Positions 36,310 through 45,593 of a stretch of 60,678 nucleotides of DNA are shown here, one piece after another (position 1 is the stretch's first letter; every line of letters begins with the position of its first letter). The translations under genes and the position numbers were made by a program. Below the pieces are notes generated by a model. The model did not search any database. It was not told the origin of the DNA and was given only the letters and a program-made list of their open reading frames with translations. This DNA comes from an uncultured Pseudomonadota bacterium (GTDB lineage Bacteria; Pseudomonadota; Alphaproteobacteria; RF32; CAG-239), in the NCBI GenBank assembly GCA_949292375.1, contig CASEZG010000001.1, forward strand, positions 1-60,678, read 5' to 3'.

Positions 36310-37461
36310 ATGACTGAAAAAGACTATTACGAACTATTGGAAGTTTCTCGTGATGCGGACGGCGATACGATTAAGAAATCTTATCGACGCTTGGCAATGA
36401 AATATCATCCGGATCGTAACCCCGGAGATAAAGAAGCTGAAACAAAATTTAAGGAAATCAACGAAGCCTATGATGTGCTTAAAGACAGCCAAAAACGTGC
36501 GGCTTATGACCGCTACGGTCATCAGGCTTTTGCTAACGGCGGTGGCGGAAACCCGTTTAACGGATTTGAGTTTAATTTCGGTGCCGGCGGTTTCTCTGAT
36601 ATTTTTGCGGATGTCTTCTCTGAATTTATGGGTGGCGGACGCTCTCGCGGTGGTCAACGTTCCTATGCACAACGCGGTGCCGATGTGCGATACAACCTAT
36701 CAATCAGCCTTGAAGAGGCTTTTAACGGCGTGGAAAAAGAAATTACGCTGCCATCTACCGAAACTTGTGAAGCCTGCCATGGTCATGGCACAAAAGACGG
36801 CTCGGAAGCTCCCGTTTGCGACAAATGCGGCGGTTCGGGACGTGTTCATCAGCAGCAAGGCGGATTCTTTATTGTGGAAACAACCTGCCCTAAGTGTAAA
36901 GGTAGCGGTCGTTTGGTGAAAGAAGCCTGCAAAAAATGCGGCGGTAGCGGTATTATCAATAAAGATAAAACCCTCAAAGTTAAAATTCCGGCCGGAATTG
37001 AGGATGACACCAGAATGCGGATTCCCGGAGCTGGTGAAGCCGGTATCAGAGGCGGCGAAAACGGAGATTTGTATGTTTTTGTTAATGTTAAACCACACAA
37101 AATCTTTAGCCGCGAAGGAGCTAACCTTTATATGCGTGTGCCGGTCAGTATGGCTTGCGCAGCTTTGGGCGGAAAAATTGAAATTCCGGCTATCGACGGT
37201 TCCAGCATTGAGCTAGAGGTTGAAGCCGGAACGCAATCTGACCAGATTCAGAAAATCAGCGGTCAGGGTATGACGGTTATTCGCTCCAAAGGGCGTGGTG
37301 ATTTGTTTGTTAAATATCGGGTGGAGACACCGGTTAATCTCTCAGCTAAGCAAAAAGAGCTGTTGGAGCAGTTTAGAGAAATCAGCAAAGATGATTCCTG
37401 CCAGCCGGAAACCAAAGGATTTTTTGATAAAATCAAAGATTTGTTCAATAAAGCCTCTTAG
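36310..37461 (+). CDS. dnaJ: Chaperone DnaJ (Hsp40)
   Basis: 383 residues from ATG 36310. J domain with HPD in [10 protein letters not shown], Gly/Phe-rich linker, four zinc-finger repeats [24 protein letters not shown] and CKKCGGSG, then the C-terminal substrate-binding domains. It stimulates DnaK and delivers substrates. Divergent from the 1239-residue gene across 212 bases that hold the heat-shock promoter. No clear Shine-Dalgarno is seen. Not in an operon with dnaK. Confidence 0.98.
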   Translation: MTEKDYYELLEVSRDADGDTIKKSYRRLAMKYHPDRNPGDKEAETKFKEINEAYDVLKDSQKRAAYDRYGHQAFANGGGGNPFNGFEFNFGAGGFSDIFADVFSEFMGGGRSRGGQRSYAQRGADVRYNLSISLEEAFNGVEKEITLPSTETCEACHGHGTKDGSEAPVCDKCGGSGRVHQQQGGFFIVETTCPKCKGSGRLVKEACKKCGGSGIINKDKTLKVKIPAGIEDDTRMRIPGAGEAGIRGGENGDLYVFVNVKPHKIFSREGANLYMRVPVSMACAALGGKIEIPAIDGSSIELEVEAGTQSDQIQKISGQGMTVIRSKGRGDLFVKYRVETPVNLSAKQKELLEQFREISKDDSCQPETKGFFDKIKDLFNKAS

Positions 37462-37482
37462 CTTAAAAATAATATTTTTGAA

Positions 37483-37508
37483 AACCGCAGAAAAATCTGC
37501 GGTTTTTT
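37483..37508 (+). terminator. dnaJ terminator
   Basis: Stem AACCGCAGA / TCTGCGGTT with a 4-base loop and a T-run. Confidence 0.9.
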
Positions 37509-37666
37509 TGTTGTTTTTTGTCTAAAAATATGCTATCGCATAAGGATTAAAGAAAATTATTGTGGATTTATGATGAATGATTACGGACTTTTTTTTCGTT
37601 TTCTTTTTTGGCATAAGACACGATATTTTCTAAGTTAACCTATTGTTTTACTAAAAAATATTTCTT

Positions 37667-38164
37667 ATGAAAAGTGCTTATTTTTTTGCAACTGAAAATT
37701 TATCCGGCTTTTATTTAATGCCAACGACTGTTTTGCTGAAAGCTCAATTAGAGGCTTTTAATAACCTTAATACCCTCGTATTTTTTGATGAGGCGTTCTT
37801 TGAGGAAGACAAAGAATCTTGTGAGAAAAAAATTCTTTTGGAAGACCTTATTGAAAATATTAAGAAAGAGCTGGACAGACGCTATCTGGCATTTCGAGGA
37901 AACTTGCCGGAAGAAGAGGAATGTGCTTTGGATTTTGCCCAAACGATGAATAATATCGTTGGCGAAGAAGAAGTGCTGGCTCTTATTGATGAGGCACCTC
38001 TGGATGTGGTATTGTGTTTTACAGACAATGTTGTCTGCGCTGTAGAAAAAAAAGCTCCTGAAAATATGGAGCCCAAAAGAGAAAACCTTAAATGCGAAAC
38101 ATTAAAGACCTCTCGACCAAGGAAGTCAAAAAGCTCTGCACAAAAGCGAAACTCAAAAAGCTGA
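37667..38164 (+). CDS. Hypothetical protein
   Basis: 165 residues. Mostly acidic and helical (FFDEAFFEEDKESCEKKILL, LPEEEECALDFAQTMNNIVG) with a very basic last 25 residues (TSRPRKSKSSAQKRNSKS). That basic tail comes from the stretch overlapping the next gene by 73 bases in another frame, so the overlap may have extended the C-terminus. No family recognised. Confidence 0.6.
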   Translation: MKSAYFFATENLSGFYLMPTTVLLKAQLEAFNNLNTLVFFDEAFFEEDKESCEKKILLEDLIENIKKELDRRYLAFRGNLPEEEECALDFAQTMNNIVGEEEVLALIDEAPLDVVLCFTDNVVCAVEKKAPENMEPKRENLKCETLKTSRPRKSKSSAQKRNSKS

Positions 38165-38556
38165 GCGAAAAAGAGCTTGCTGATTTGTTCGGTTATGTAA
38201 ACTCCGAGCTTTTTAAGCTTCAGGGTGCTCGCGGAATGGACGCTGCATTAGAAAGAAAATGGTGGGATGCCGCCTTGCTTTTAATTAATGATGAAGTTGT
38301 CGGTCGCGGCTTGCAAATGCTCTATGTCGGAATTGAAAAAGGAAACGAAGGCAAAAGTGCCATTGAACTCCTGAATATGGAAGATGAAGACTTTCAAGTT
38401 CAGGCTTATTCAATTCTTGATACTCTCGATTTAGAGGCCTTAAAACGTGTGGAATGCGAAATTAAAAAAGTTTTGTATTCCAACAAGCCGCTTTATGAGC
38501 CTTATATGGAAGAAGTACACCAGCAAATGCGCAAGCGTATGGTGATATTAAATTAA
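38092..38556 (+). CDS. Hypothetical helical protein, paralogue of the next gene
   Basis: 154 residues, helical. It shares a pattern with the protein at 38573-39016: KKLSEKELADLFGYVNSELF-KLQGARGMDAALERKWWDAAL here against a matching KALDIKELAKLLAIVQGYKA-FAPQRGINAFVEKTYWNAV there. The shared marks are L-x-x-K/E-E-L-A-x-L, RG-I/M-(N/D)-A and a W-(D/N)-A-(A/V) motif. A lineage-specific family, no known domain. It overlaps the previous gene by 73 bases. Confidence 0.62.
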   Translation: MRNIKDLSTKEVKKLCTKAKLKKLSEKELADLFGYVNSELFKLQGARGMDAALERKWWDAALLLINDEVVGRGLQMLYVGIEKGNEGKSAIELLNMEDEDFQVQAYSILDTLDLEALKRVECEIKKVLYSNKPLYEPYMEEVHQQMRKRMVILN

Positions 38557-38572
38557 TCTAACCTTTTGAATT

Positions 38573-39016
38573 ATGGTTAATTTTGAAAAAATGATACCTG
38601 AGGAGCTCAAAGACTTCCTCAAGTCTCAAGACCTCAAAGCGTTAGATATTAAGGAGCTGGCAAAACTTCTTGCCATTGTGCAGGGATATAAAGCCTATTT
38701 TGCTCCGCAAAGAGGTATTAATGCTTTTGTTGAAAAGACTTATTGGAACGCTGTTGAAAAAGAAATAAGCAAAGAGTTTCAGCGACGGAACTGTAATGTC
38801 TGTGTTATGAGCTTTGCCGATGTCTTTTCTGAAGTAAATAAATTTTTGCTTGAGGGAGATATTCAGCTGGCTGCAAAAATTGAAAAAATAATATCAGAAT
38901 ATGGTTCTGATATTGTTGTAAAACTTAAGGAAGAGTTGATGGCTGAGCCGGATTATCAATCAAAATACGGAGAGGTAATTAAACTCTTGGACAGTCATCT
39001 TAGAGCTCTCTCTTGA
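38573..39016 (+). CDS. Hypothetical helical protein, paralogue of the previous gene
   Basis: 147 residues. The first 70 align by eye with the preceding gene product; the rest is helical and charged (EVNKFLLEGDIQLAAKIEKI). Starts 16 bases after the upstream stop and ends before a strong terminator, so the three genes 37667-39016 form one unit. Confidence 0.62.
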   Translation: MVNFEKMIPEELKDFLKSQDLKALDIKELAKLLAIVQGYKAYFAPQRGINAFVEKTYWNAVEKEISKEFQRRNCNVCVMSFADVFSEVNKFLLEGDIQLAAKIEKIISEYGSDIVVKLKEELMAEPDYQSKYGEVIKLLDSHLRALS

Positions 39017-39029
39017 TGCCCTATTAGTT

Positions 39030-39064
39030 AAGACCCGATATTGTCAAAATATCGGGTCTTTTTT
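39030..39064 (+). terminator. Terminator of the 37667-39016 unit
   Basis: Stem AAGACCCGATAT / ATATCGGGTCTT, perfect, followed by TTTT. Confidence 0.9.
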
Positions 39065-39098
39065 GTGCATAGACAGAAAGCATTCTATAGATTATATT

Positions 39099-39854
39099 AT
39101 GTATATGAGAAAGAGTCGCGCAACGATTTTGGAAAAAATTCGCCGTAACAGAAAGAGCTTTCTTTACGGAACGTTGATTGCGGGTGCTTCTTTAGGTGGA
39201 ATTAAAGGTTGTCAATCTTCGCATTTTGATTGGGCTGCATTAGAACTTCTTATATCAGAAGGCTATTATGATGACGGAACAAAAACCGACCAAGAAACAA
39301 AATTTGGTGTTACCAACACAACTCTCCAAGATTTTAAGAAAAAATATCCTGATGATGCAAAAGGTTTTCCCGAAACAGTAAAAGAGCTTTCTGTGTTTCA
39401 GGCAAAGACTATTATGCGTGTGGCTTTTTATGAGCACTATAAACTCAATGAGCTCAACAATGCTTCTCTGGCAGAAATGCTCCTTGATGCCGTTTATAAT
39501 CATGATTATAGCACTTTCAGAAACTTTGCCAAAGAGGGGCTGATTGCAGTAATGAAAATGCGTGGCGAAGACCTTGAAAAACGTCCGCGAAATTGGAAAG
39601 AGATTCCTCCTTTCCTAAACAACTGCTCTAACGAAGAACAAGAGGCTTTTTATAATGCTTTTGTTCAGGCCAGAATAGATTTTTTTGAAAAGAAGGGTTA
39701 TATTAATAAATTCAACGGGCTTAGAAAAAGAGCTAAAAAATTTGTCGGCAAATATCGTCCTTGCCCTTTGACGCGAGCAGATGTCAAAACCTCTAAACAA
39801 AAAGCAATTCATTGGTTTGATGCCGTAAAACTGATACAGAAAGAGCGAGTCTAA
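39099..39854 (+). CDS. GH108-type muramidase (TtsA-like), membrane-anchored or exported
   Basis: 251 residues from ATG 39099 (ATG 39105 possible). A basic N-terminus and one hydrophobic segment (FLYGTLIAGASLGGIKG) are followed by a domain resembling GH108 N-acetylmuramidases: LISEGYYDDGTKTDQETKFG, where the family has EGGY-x-DDPxDxGGxTxxGIT, so the Glu in SEGYY is the likely catalyst; then the ALAEMLLDAVYNHDYST-like region; then a PG_binding_3-like end (ARIDFFEKKGYINKFNGLRK). It would cut glycan strands of the wall. Family relatives serve phage lysis and, as TtsA, toxin release. Several consensus glycines are lost, so activity should be tested. Confidence 0.7.
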   Translation: MYMRKSRATILEKIRRNRKSFLYGTLIAGASLGGIKGCQSSHFDWAALELLISEGYYDDGTKTDQETKFGVTNTTLQDFKKKYPDDAKGFPETVKELSVFQAKTIMRVAFYEHYKLNELNNASLAEMLLDAVYNHDYSTFRNFAKEGLIAVMKMRGEDLEKRPRNWKEIPPFLNNCSNEEQEAFYNAFVQARIDFFEKKGYINKFNGLRKRAKKFVGKYRPCPLTRADVKTSKQKAIHWFDAVKLIQKERV

Positions 39855-39868
39855 CATGGAGAACTCTT

Positions 39869-40090
39869 ATGATGAAACAAGATGAAGATGCTTTTATTCA
39901 GCGCGTATTGGCCGGACAAGCCAGACAGAAGATTTGCCTTTTACGAAAAAAAGCAGGTTGGAGTTATCAGGAACTTGCCGCCAGAAGCGGACTCTCTCCA
40001 GAGACCCTTAAAGAGCTTGAAGAAGGAACAAAACCAATGACACCCTACCACTTGCGAAAAATTTTGGATGCTTATAAATATTTTCAATAA
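39869..40090 (+). CDS. Small Cro/C1-type helix-turn-helix protein
   Basis: 73 residues. RKKAGWSYQELAARSGLSPE with TLKELEEGTKPMTPYHLRKI is a typical XRE helix-turn-helix. GGAGA lies 7 bases before the ATG. It follows the muramidase gene by 14 bases and ends at a terminator, so it may regulate that pair or itself. Confidence 0.8.
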   Translation: MMKQDEDAFIQRVLAGQARQKICLLRKKAGWSYQELAARSGLSPETLKELEEGTKPMTPYHLRKILDAYKYFQ

Positions 40091-40120
40091 AAAAGCCCCT
40101 CAGATGAGGGGCTTTTTATT
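40091..40120. terminator. Bidirectional terminator
   Basis: Stem AAAAGCCCCTCA / TGAGGGGCTTTT with a 2-base loop, between the HTH gene and the convergent accD. Confidence 0.9.
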
Positions 40121-41000
40121 ACTTGTTATCCAGTAGCGGTGTATTGAGCTTGGGTTTGTTGTGCGTCAGAATACTGATGACTTTAACCAACTCATTTTTC
40201 AGCTCATCTCGGCGGCAAACAATGTCTACCATACCATGCTCTTTAAGATATTCGGCACGTTGAAAACCTTCCGGCAATTTTTCTCTGATGGTTTGCTCAA
40301 TCACACGAGCTCCGGCAAAACCGATAACACAGCCTTTTTCAGCGATATGAATGTCACCAAGCATTGCAAAAGAGGCCGAAACACCACCCGTGGTCGGGTC
40401 TGTTAAAATAGAGATAAAGGGGAGACCTTGTTCTTTAACCATATTAATGGCTGCGGTTGTTCTGGCCATTTGCATCAAAGACAGAATACCTTCTTGCATA
40501 CGCGCACCACCGGAGGCGGCAACCGTAATCAAAGGATAATTTCCTTTCATGGCCATTTCTGCGGCTTTAACAATGCCTTCACCAACAGCCATACCCATTG
40601 ATCCTCCCATAAAAGAGAAATCCAGTGCGGCAACAACGCAGGTTATGCCCCCTATTTCGCCCTGAGCAACCTTAATAGCATCTTCATTTCCTGTTGCTTT
40701 GCGATACGACTTTAGGCGGTCGGTATATTTTTTGGAATCGCGAAACTTAAGCGGATCTTCCTTGGTTTTGGGAAGAGCTATTTCATTATATTCGCCATTG
40801 TCAAAAAGCATTTTTAAACGCTTGTCAACATAAAGACGCAGGTGATGTCCGCATTTGGTGCAAACATAAAGGGTCTTTTTCATCTCTTTTGAAAAGAGCA
40901 TTTGACCACAGACCGGGCATTTTACCCACAAATTGTCCGCAATCTCTTTAGGTGTGGTTTTTTTTATTTTCGGTCTGACAAAATCTGTAAGCCAATTCAT
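40119..41000 (-). CDS. accD: Acetyl-CoA carboxylase carboxyltransferase subunit beta
   Basis: 293 residues. N-terminal four-cysteine zinc ribbon (CPVCGQ and CTKCGHH), then the crotonase-type carboxyltransferase fold with FSFMGGSMGMAVGEGIV and ITVAASGGARMQEGILSLMQ. With AccA it makes malonyl-CoA for fatty acids. accA lies 2 kb away on the same strand. Downstream of the lapA gene by 32 bases. Confidence 0.97.
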   Translation of the reverse strand: MNWLTDFVRPKIKKTTPKEIADNLWVKCPVCGQMLFSKEMKKTLYVCTKCGHHLRLYVDKRLKMLFDNGEYNEIALPKTKEDPLKFRDSKKYTDRLKSYRKATGNEDAIKVAQGEIGGITCVVAALDFSFMGGSMGMAVGEGIVKAAEMAMKGNYPLITVAASGGARMQEGILSLMQMARTTAAINMVKEQGLPFISILTDPTTGGVSASFAMLGDIHIAEKGCVIGFAGARVIEQTIREKLPEGFQRAEYLKEHGMVDIVCRRDELKNELVKVISILTHNKPKLNTPLLDNK

Positions 41001-41032
41001 TATTCTATACCATCGTTGTTAAGACATTTGTT

Positions 41033-41434
41033 TTAGAGAGTTTCTTTCTCTTTGCGCTTAAAGAGATTTTTCAATCTTTCCTTAAACGTCGGTTTGGAAG
41101 GCATCAGCTCTGCTGTTTGGGTCTTTAAGGCCTCAATATTTTCCTGAAGGCCGCTGACTTGCTCGGTCAGTTTTTGCTGCTCTTTGTTCAACTTCTTATT
41201 TTCTTTCTTTTGCTTGCGAAGCTGAGCGCGAACCGGCGCATAAGACATCCATGAACTGATTTTTCCCCAGACATAACCAAAAAGGATAAAGGCAACTATT
41301 GCTACACTTTGCGAAACCGTAATCTCGACATAAAAAGGCCAAAGGTTAAACTCCACCAAATCGTTGTTAACAAAAGCAAAGACCAAAACAACAATTAATA
41401 ATGGCAAAGCTATCAGCAATCTTATGAAACCCAT
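41033..41434 (-). CDS. LapA-domain (DUF1049) membrane protein
   Basis: 133 residues. Two membrane helices (about 4-22 and 42-60) flank FVNNDLVEFNLWPF, the family's marker between the helices, then a cytoplasmic coiled coil (KKENKKLNKEQQKLTEQVSG). Bacterial LapA proteins take part in lipopolysaccharide assembly control. Follows ihfB on the same strand, a pairing common in proteobacteria. Confidence 0.85.
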   Translation of the reverse strand: MGFIRLLIALPLLIVVLVFAFVNNDLVEFNLWPFYVEITVSQSVAIVAFILFGYVWGKISSWMSYAPVRAQLRKQKKENKKLNKEQQKLTEQVSGLQENIEALKTQTAELMPSKPTFKERLKNLFKRKEKETL

Positions 41435-41470
41435 GGCAATAGCCCTTTCTTCCTTCTATGGTTGCTTAAA

Positions 41471-41749
41471 TTATTTGTTTAATAATTCGTGCAATTGTTT
41501 TCCTGTTTTGAAGTGAGGGATATTTCTCTCCTCAACTTTTACCTGCTCCCCCGTGCGCGGATTTTTTGCAATACGCGGAGAGCGTTTGCGAACGGAAAAA
41601 GCACCAAAGCCTCTAAACTCGACTCTTTCTCCTTTGGCCAAAGACATGGTGATTTTCTCAAAAACCACATTTACGATGCGTTCAACATCTTTGAGCATCA
41701 GGTGGGGGTTCTTTTCTGCAATTTTTTCAATCAATTCTGATTTAGTCAC
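41471..41749 (-). CDS. ihfB: Integration host factor subunit beta
   Basis: 92 residues of the HU/IHF family. [17 protein letters not shown] at the start, [15 protein letters not shown], the DNA-wedging arm with [10 protein letters not shown], and [17 protein letters not shown], which is IHF-beta rather than HU. It bends DNA at specific sites together with IHF-alpha, which is not in the window. Confidence 0.93.
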   Translation of the reverse strand: MTKSELIEKIAEKNPHLMLKDVERIVNVVFEKITMSLAKGERVEFRGFGAFSVRKRSPRIAKNPRTGEQVKVEERNIPHFKTGKQLHELLNK

Positions 41750-41885
41750 TTCAAATACCTCTTAATTTTATATTTTATTTTCAACATAATTTAGCCGTTT
41801 TTGTTTTATAAATCAATAGACCCTTTTCAAAAAAAGCCAAAATCTTATTACACAGTTATCCAAAGCTTTATGTCTACCGCATATT

Positions 41886-43022
41886 TTATGCTGAATGTTC
41901 TAAAGACAAAGGTTTTTCGTCCTCTCCCAATTGCAAGTCTTCTATCTTTTCAATTCGGCGCGAAATCTTGCTTGAAGATACTTTTATTTCTCCGATATCG
42001 CGACTTGCCATATCAAAATGTTTGGAGAGATTTTCGATACGTTCATCCAAACGACCGATGTCTTCTACCAAAACACCAACCTCTTTTTGGATTACGCCAG
42101 CCATTTCACGCATTCTGGCATCTTTGAGAATCGCTCGAACCGTGTTTAGTGTCGCCATCAGTGTGGTCGGAGAGACAATCCAAACTTTTGCTCTATAAGA
42201 AACCTCTACAACATCACGAAAATTGGCATGAAGCTCGGCATATATCGCCTCTGAAGGCAGAAACATTAAGGCTGATTCTGCGGTCTCTCCCGGAATGATA
42301 TATTTTTCGGAAATATCTTTAATATGCTTCAAAACAGATGCACGGAAAAATCTTTCCGCTTCAATCTTTTCTCGCTCCGATGAAGCAATACGCAAAGCAT
42401 TATAGCTTTCCAACGGAAATTTCGAATCTATAACTATTGTCCCAGGGGGATTGGGCAGCCTTAAAACACAGTCTGCTCTTTTGCCGTTGGACAACACGAC
42501 CTGAAACTCGTAAGCCGAGGGTGGCAAGGTATTGGTTACCAAATCGTTGAGCTGAATCTCTCCAAAGGCACCGCGGGCTTGTTTGTTGGATAATACTTCT
42601 TGTAATGATACAACCTGCTCCGATAAGGATGAAATCTTTTGCTGTGCAACATCTATCTTTGCCAAACGCTCTCTTAACGCCTGAAGTGTTTCCGCCGTTT
42701 GAGTCGTGGATTTTTGCAAGCCTTCTCCGACATTTTTGGTTACTTGCAACAATTTTTCATCTATCATTTTAAGCATAGACAGACGCTGTTCATCAATAGC
42801 TCCTGAGATTTTGGCTTGTTGTGCAACTGCATTTTCCGATAATTGAGACAACCGCCCCGCCAACTCGGCCTGACCGCGGAACAAAGTTTCCGCAACATTC
42901 TGAAGCGTGGGGTCTGCTTTGCGGCGAAAAAGCAAAACTATGCCTAAAACTATTGTAATCAGCAAAAGCCCTGCCACCAAAAGCAGCAGGGTTTCCGTCA
43001 TTGTAAAAGCATTGTTTGGCAT
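41886..43022 (-). CDS. rmuC: DNA recombination protein RmuC
   Basis: 378 residues. An N-terminal membrane helix (about 8-28), a coiled-coil region with repeated LSEQVVSLQEV-type heptads, then the RmuC core with GAFGEIQLNDLVTNTLPPSA, IDSKFPLESYNAL and FLPSEAIYAELHA. It limits inversions between short inverted repeats in E. coli. Follows accA by 7 bases. Confidence 0.93.
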   Translation of the reverse strand: MPNNAFTMTETLLLLVAGLLLITIVLGIVLLFRRKADPTLQNVAETLFRGQAELAGRLSQLSENAVAQQAKISGAIDEQRLSMLKMIDEKLLQVTKNVGEGLQKSTTQTAETLQALRERLAKIDVAQQKISSLSEQVVSLQEVLSNKQARGAFGEIQLNDLVTNTLPPSAYEFQVVLSNGKRADCVLRLPNPPGTIVIDSKFPLESYNALRIASSEREKIEAERFFRASVLKHIKDISEKYIIPGETAESALMFLPSEAIYAELHANFRDVVEVSYRAKVWIVSPTTLMATLNTVRAILKDARMREMAGVIQKEVGVLVEDIGRLDERIENLSKHFDMASRDIGEIKVSSSKISRRIEKIEDLQLGEDEKPLSLEHSA

Positions 43023-43029
43023 ATTATTC

Positions 43030-43998
43030 CTATTCAGGCAAATTGCGACCCATTGCCAAGAATTTTTCCGTGCGCTGCTTTTTGAGCTCCTCTCCGCTCA
43101 AAGGCAATAGCTCTTTCAGGTTGCGCAACAAAGCTTCCCCGACCCGATTGATGGTTGTTTGCGGGTCACGATGTGCGCCACCGACCGGCTCTTTAACAAT
43201 CTCATCAATTACGCCGAAACGTTTTAGGTCTTGCGCCGTCAAGCACAGAGCTTCCGTGGCTTCTTTCACTTTATCTGCAGAGCGCCAAAGAATGGAAGCG
43301 CAACCCTCAGGAGAAATAACCGAATAGATAGAGTTCTCCAACATTAAAACACGGTTTGCCGTTGCTATAGCAATTGCACCGCCGGAACCGCCCTCGCCGA
43401 TGACAATAGAAATCAACGGGACTCTTATACGCAGACATTTTTGAATCGATGCGGCAATAGCCTCCGCCTGACCTCTGGCTTCAGCCTCAACTCCGGGATA
43501 TGCACCGGCCGTATCAACAAAAGCGAGAACCGGCATATTAAACTTATCCGCCAGATCCATTAAGCGTTGTGCTTTGCGGTAGCCTTCCGGCTTAGCCATG
43601 CCGAAATTGTGTTTCATACGGGTTTCAAGGTCATGACCTTTTTCTTGCCCCAAAACAACAACCGAAATGTTTTTAAAACGACCGATACCGCCGACCATTG
43701 CCTCATCATCAGCAAACAATCTGTCACCGCACAATGGGGTAAAGTCTTCTATCAGCGCATGAACATAATCTAAACAATGCGGACGATCCGGATGGCGGGC
43801 AACTTGAGATTTTTGCCATGGTGTTAAGTTGGCATAGGACTGTCTTACTTGTTTTTCGAGTTTTTGCTGCAAGCGATTAACCTCATGAGCGATATCTACA
43901 TCCTCGTCCTTTGCAAGCATTTTCAACCCCTCAATTTTAGCTTCAATTTCGACAATATTCTTTTCAAAATCCAAAACCAATGTAGCGTTCGTATTCAT
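43030..43998 (-). CDS. accA: Acetyl-CoA carboxylase carboxyltransferase subunit alpha
   Basis: 322 residues from ATG 43998, with GAGAG 8 bases upstream. The order of motifs is that of AccA: TPWQKSQVARHPDRPHCLDY, FGMAKPEGYRKAQRLMDLA, FVDTAGAYPGVEAEARGQAE, GEGGSGGAIAIATANRVLML and PEGCASILWR. Partner of the AccD at 40119-41000. First gene of an accA-rmuC unit. Confidence 0.97.
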   Translation of the reverse strand: MNTNATLVLDFEKNIVEIEAKIEGLKMLAKDEDVDIAHEVNRLQQKLEKQVRQSYANLTPWQKSQVARHPDRPHCLDYVHALIEDFTPLCGDRLFADDEAMVGGIGRFKNISVVVLGQEKGHDLETRMKHNFGMAKPEGYRKAQRLMDLADKFNMPVLAFVDTAGAYPGVEAEARGQAEAIAASIQKCLRIRVPLISIVIGEGGSGGAIAIATANRVLMLENSIYSVISPEGCASILWRSADKVKEATEALCLTAQDLKRFGVIDEIVKEPVGGAHRDPQTTINRVGEALLRNLKELLPLSGEELKKQRTEKFLAMGRNLPE

Positions 43999-44195
43999 CA
44001 AAACTCTCTATTAACTATTAAACCTGTTGTGTGTCTTAGCACAATTTATTCAAAATTTCGACTCTTTTTTTGGTTATGTTGATTATCTCTTTGAAAAACA
44101 TATCCCAAACCACAGACAAACGTGTAGATTTTAATTGAAAAAACGACTAAAAAGGCTAAAATCAGTAAAAATTAAACCTCAGAGGAGAAGAGGAC

Positions 44196-45593
44196 GTGTT
44201 GGCACTAGCTTTTTTTATTTCGGTTTTTTCAACCCTGACATGGCTGATTTTTGCGGTTGCGTATATTAATGACCATTTGAACGGCGTGGCTTTCAGCTCC
44301 CTCGGAATAACAGATATCTCCGTGTATGTCGGACTTGCCCTCTTGCCTATCTTGATTTTGTGGATGGTGTTTGGTTTTATTAATCAGTATTTGGGCAACC
44401 GTACACTTTCGAACAATATGTTCTCCTTATTTCGGCAAATGAAAAAAAATCAGGATTATACTGACCTGATTGCCCGAATTATGCTGGAAGCAGAACAGGA
44501 AATTAAGGATGGTTTTATTCTTAATAAGTTTGACCTGTTTGTTGCCGACATGAATGAGCTTATTGCCGATTTGTTAACACGCTGCAATATTGCTTCAACC
44601 GACCAAATCGACCGCTTGTGGAGTAAAGTTCAAAACGGTGGAAAATGGGCTTTCGGCAAAGTTTTGATTGAGGTTAACCAAAATCAGCCGAATTTTCAGA
44701 TGCGCATTTATGAAAAGTCGCAAAGAGACAATGTTATTGCCGGAACCATTTTGGAATGGTGCGCCCGTTATTTAAGTCTTACTTCTTTATTGGAGAAGCA
44801 CGACAAAGAGCGTGTATTTATCACAATTATCGAAACCGGAGTGTTTGGCAAGGTCTTTTCTATTTTGGCTCCTGTTTCTGATGAAATTCGGCGTAGCCGC
44901 GAGTTTGCTCCTATTGGTTCGGCGGCTCCCGCTTTTGCACCGCAAACTCCTGCTTATGAAGATGAAAACAAAAATCAGCAACCGACACCAAGCATTGCTC
45001 CTAAGGCTGAGGCTCCTAAACAAGAAAAAACAAATTTTCTTAATAAGATAGATACAAAAGCTTTTGCCGCAAAAGCCGCAAAGCTTAATCCCTTTCGCAA
45101 GGAAAGAACCGAAAACTATTTAGATGAAGTTCAGCAGAATCCTTCTGGAGAAAAAGACCCATTTTCTATGGCTTTGGAACGTAGTTTTAGCGAAAACGAA
45201 GAATTAGCCTCGCCAAAAATTGCTGACCCCTCTTTTGAAGAAAGCGAAAATGCAGAATCTTTTGTACAACATTCCATCGCTCCCATGGAACCTCGGTTTG
45301 AGGAGAAGCTCGTTGAAACAGAAGTGGAAGAAGTTCCTGCTCCCGTAATAGAGCCAAGAGAAAATGATTTCAAACCTCAAGATGATGATAGCTTTGCAAA
45401 CACTAATAAAACTTTGTCTGACTTGAAAAAAGAGTGGGAAGAGATGCGCAATGCTACAATGCCGGCACCTTCGGTGCAAGAACCCGAATCTCCGTCTTTT
45501 GAAAATACGTCTCAAAAAACTGAGGAAGAAAAAGAAGAGAATTACGCTTATCCTTTCGGCAGTTGGACAGATGAAGCCAACTATCATAAATAA
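44196..45593 (+). CDS. Membrane-anchored hypothetical protein
   Basis: 465 residues from GTG 44196, chosen for the strong AGAGGAGAAGAGG upstream. Two membrane helices (about 1-22 and 46-66), a conserved-looking soluble domain (about 75-230: LIARIMLEAEQEIKDGFILN, KWAFGKVLIEVNQNQPNF), and a long acidic, proline-rich, probably disordered tail. No family could be named. Its end overlaps the yejA start by 23 bases, suggesting coupling to the transporter genes. Confidence 0.75.
   Translation: MLALAFFISVFSTLTWLIFAVAYINDHLNGVAFSSLGITDISVYVGLALLPILILWMVFGFINQYLGNRTLSNNMFSLFRQMKKNQDYTDLIARIMLEAEQEIKDGFILNKFDLFVADMNELIADLLTRCNIASTDQIDRLWSKVQNGGKWAFGKVLIEVNQNQPNFQMRIYEKSQRDNVIAGTILEWCARYLSLTSLLEKHDKERVFITIIETGVFGKVFSILAPVSDEIRRSREFAPIGSAAPAFAPQTPAYEDENKNQQPTPSIAPKAEAPKQEKTNFLNKIDTKAFAAKAAKLNPFRKERTENYLDEVQQNPSGEKDPFSMALERSFSENEELASPKIADPSFEESENAESFVQHSIAPMEPRFEEKLVETEVEEVPAPVIEPRENDFKPQDDDSFANTNKTLSDLKKEWEEMRNATMPAPSVQEPESPSFENTSQKTEEEKEENYAYPFGSWTDEANYHK

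Noticed and set aside
37667..40090. Prophage
   Set aside because: A muramidase and a Cro/C1-type regulator are present, but there is no integrase, terminase, capsid or tail gene and no composition change.
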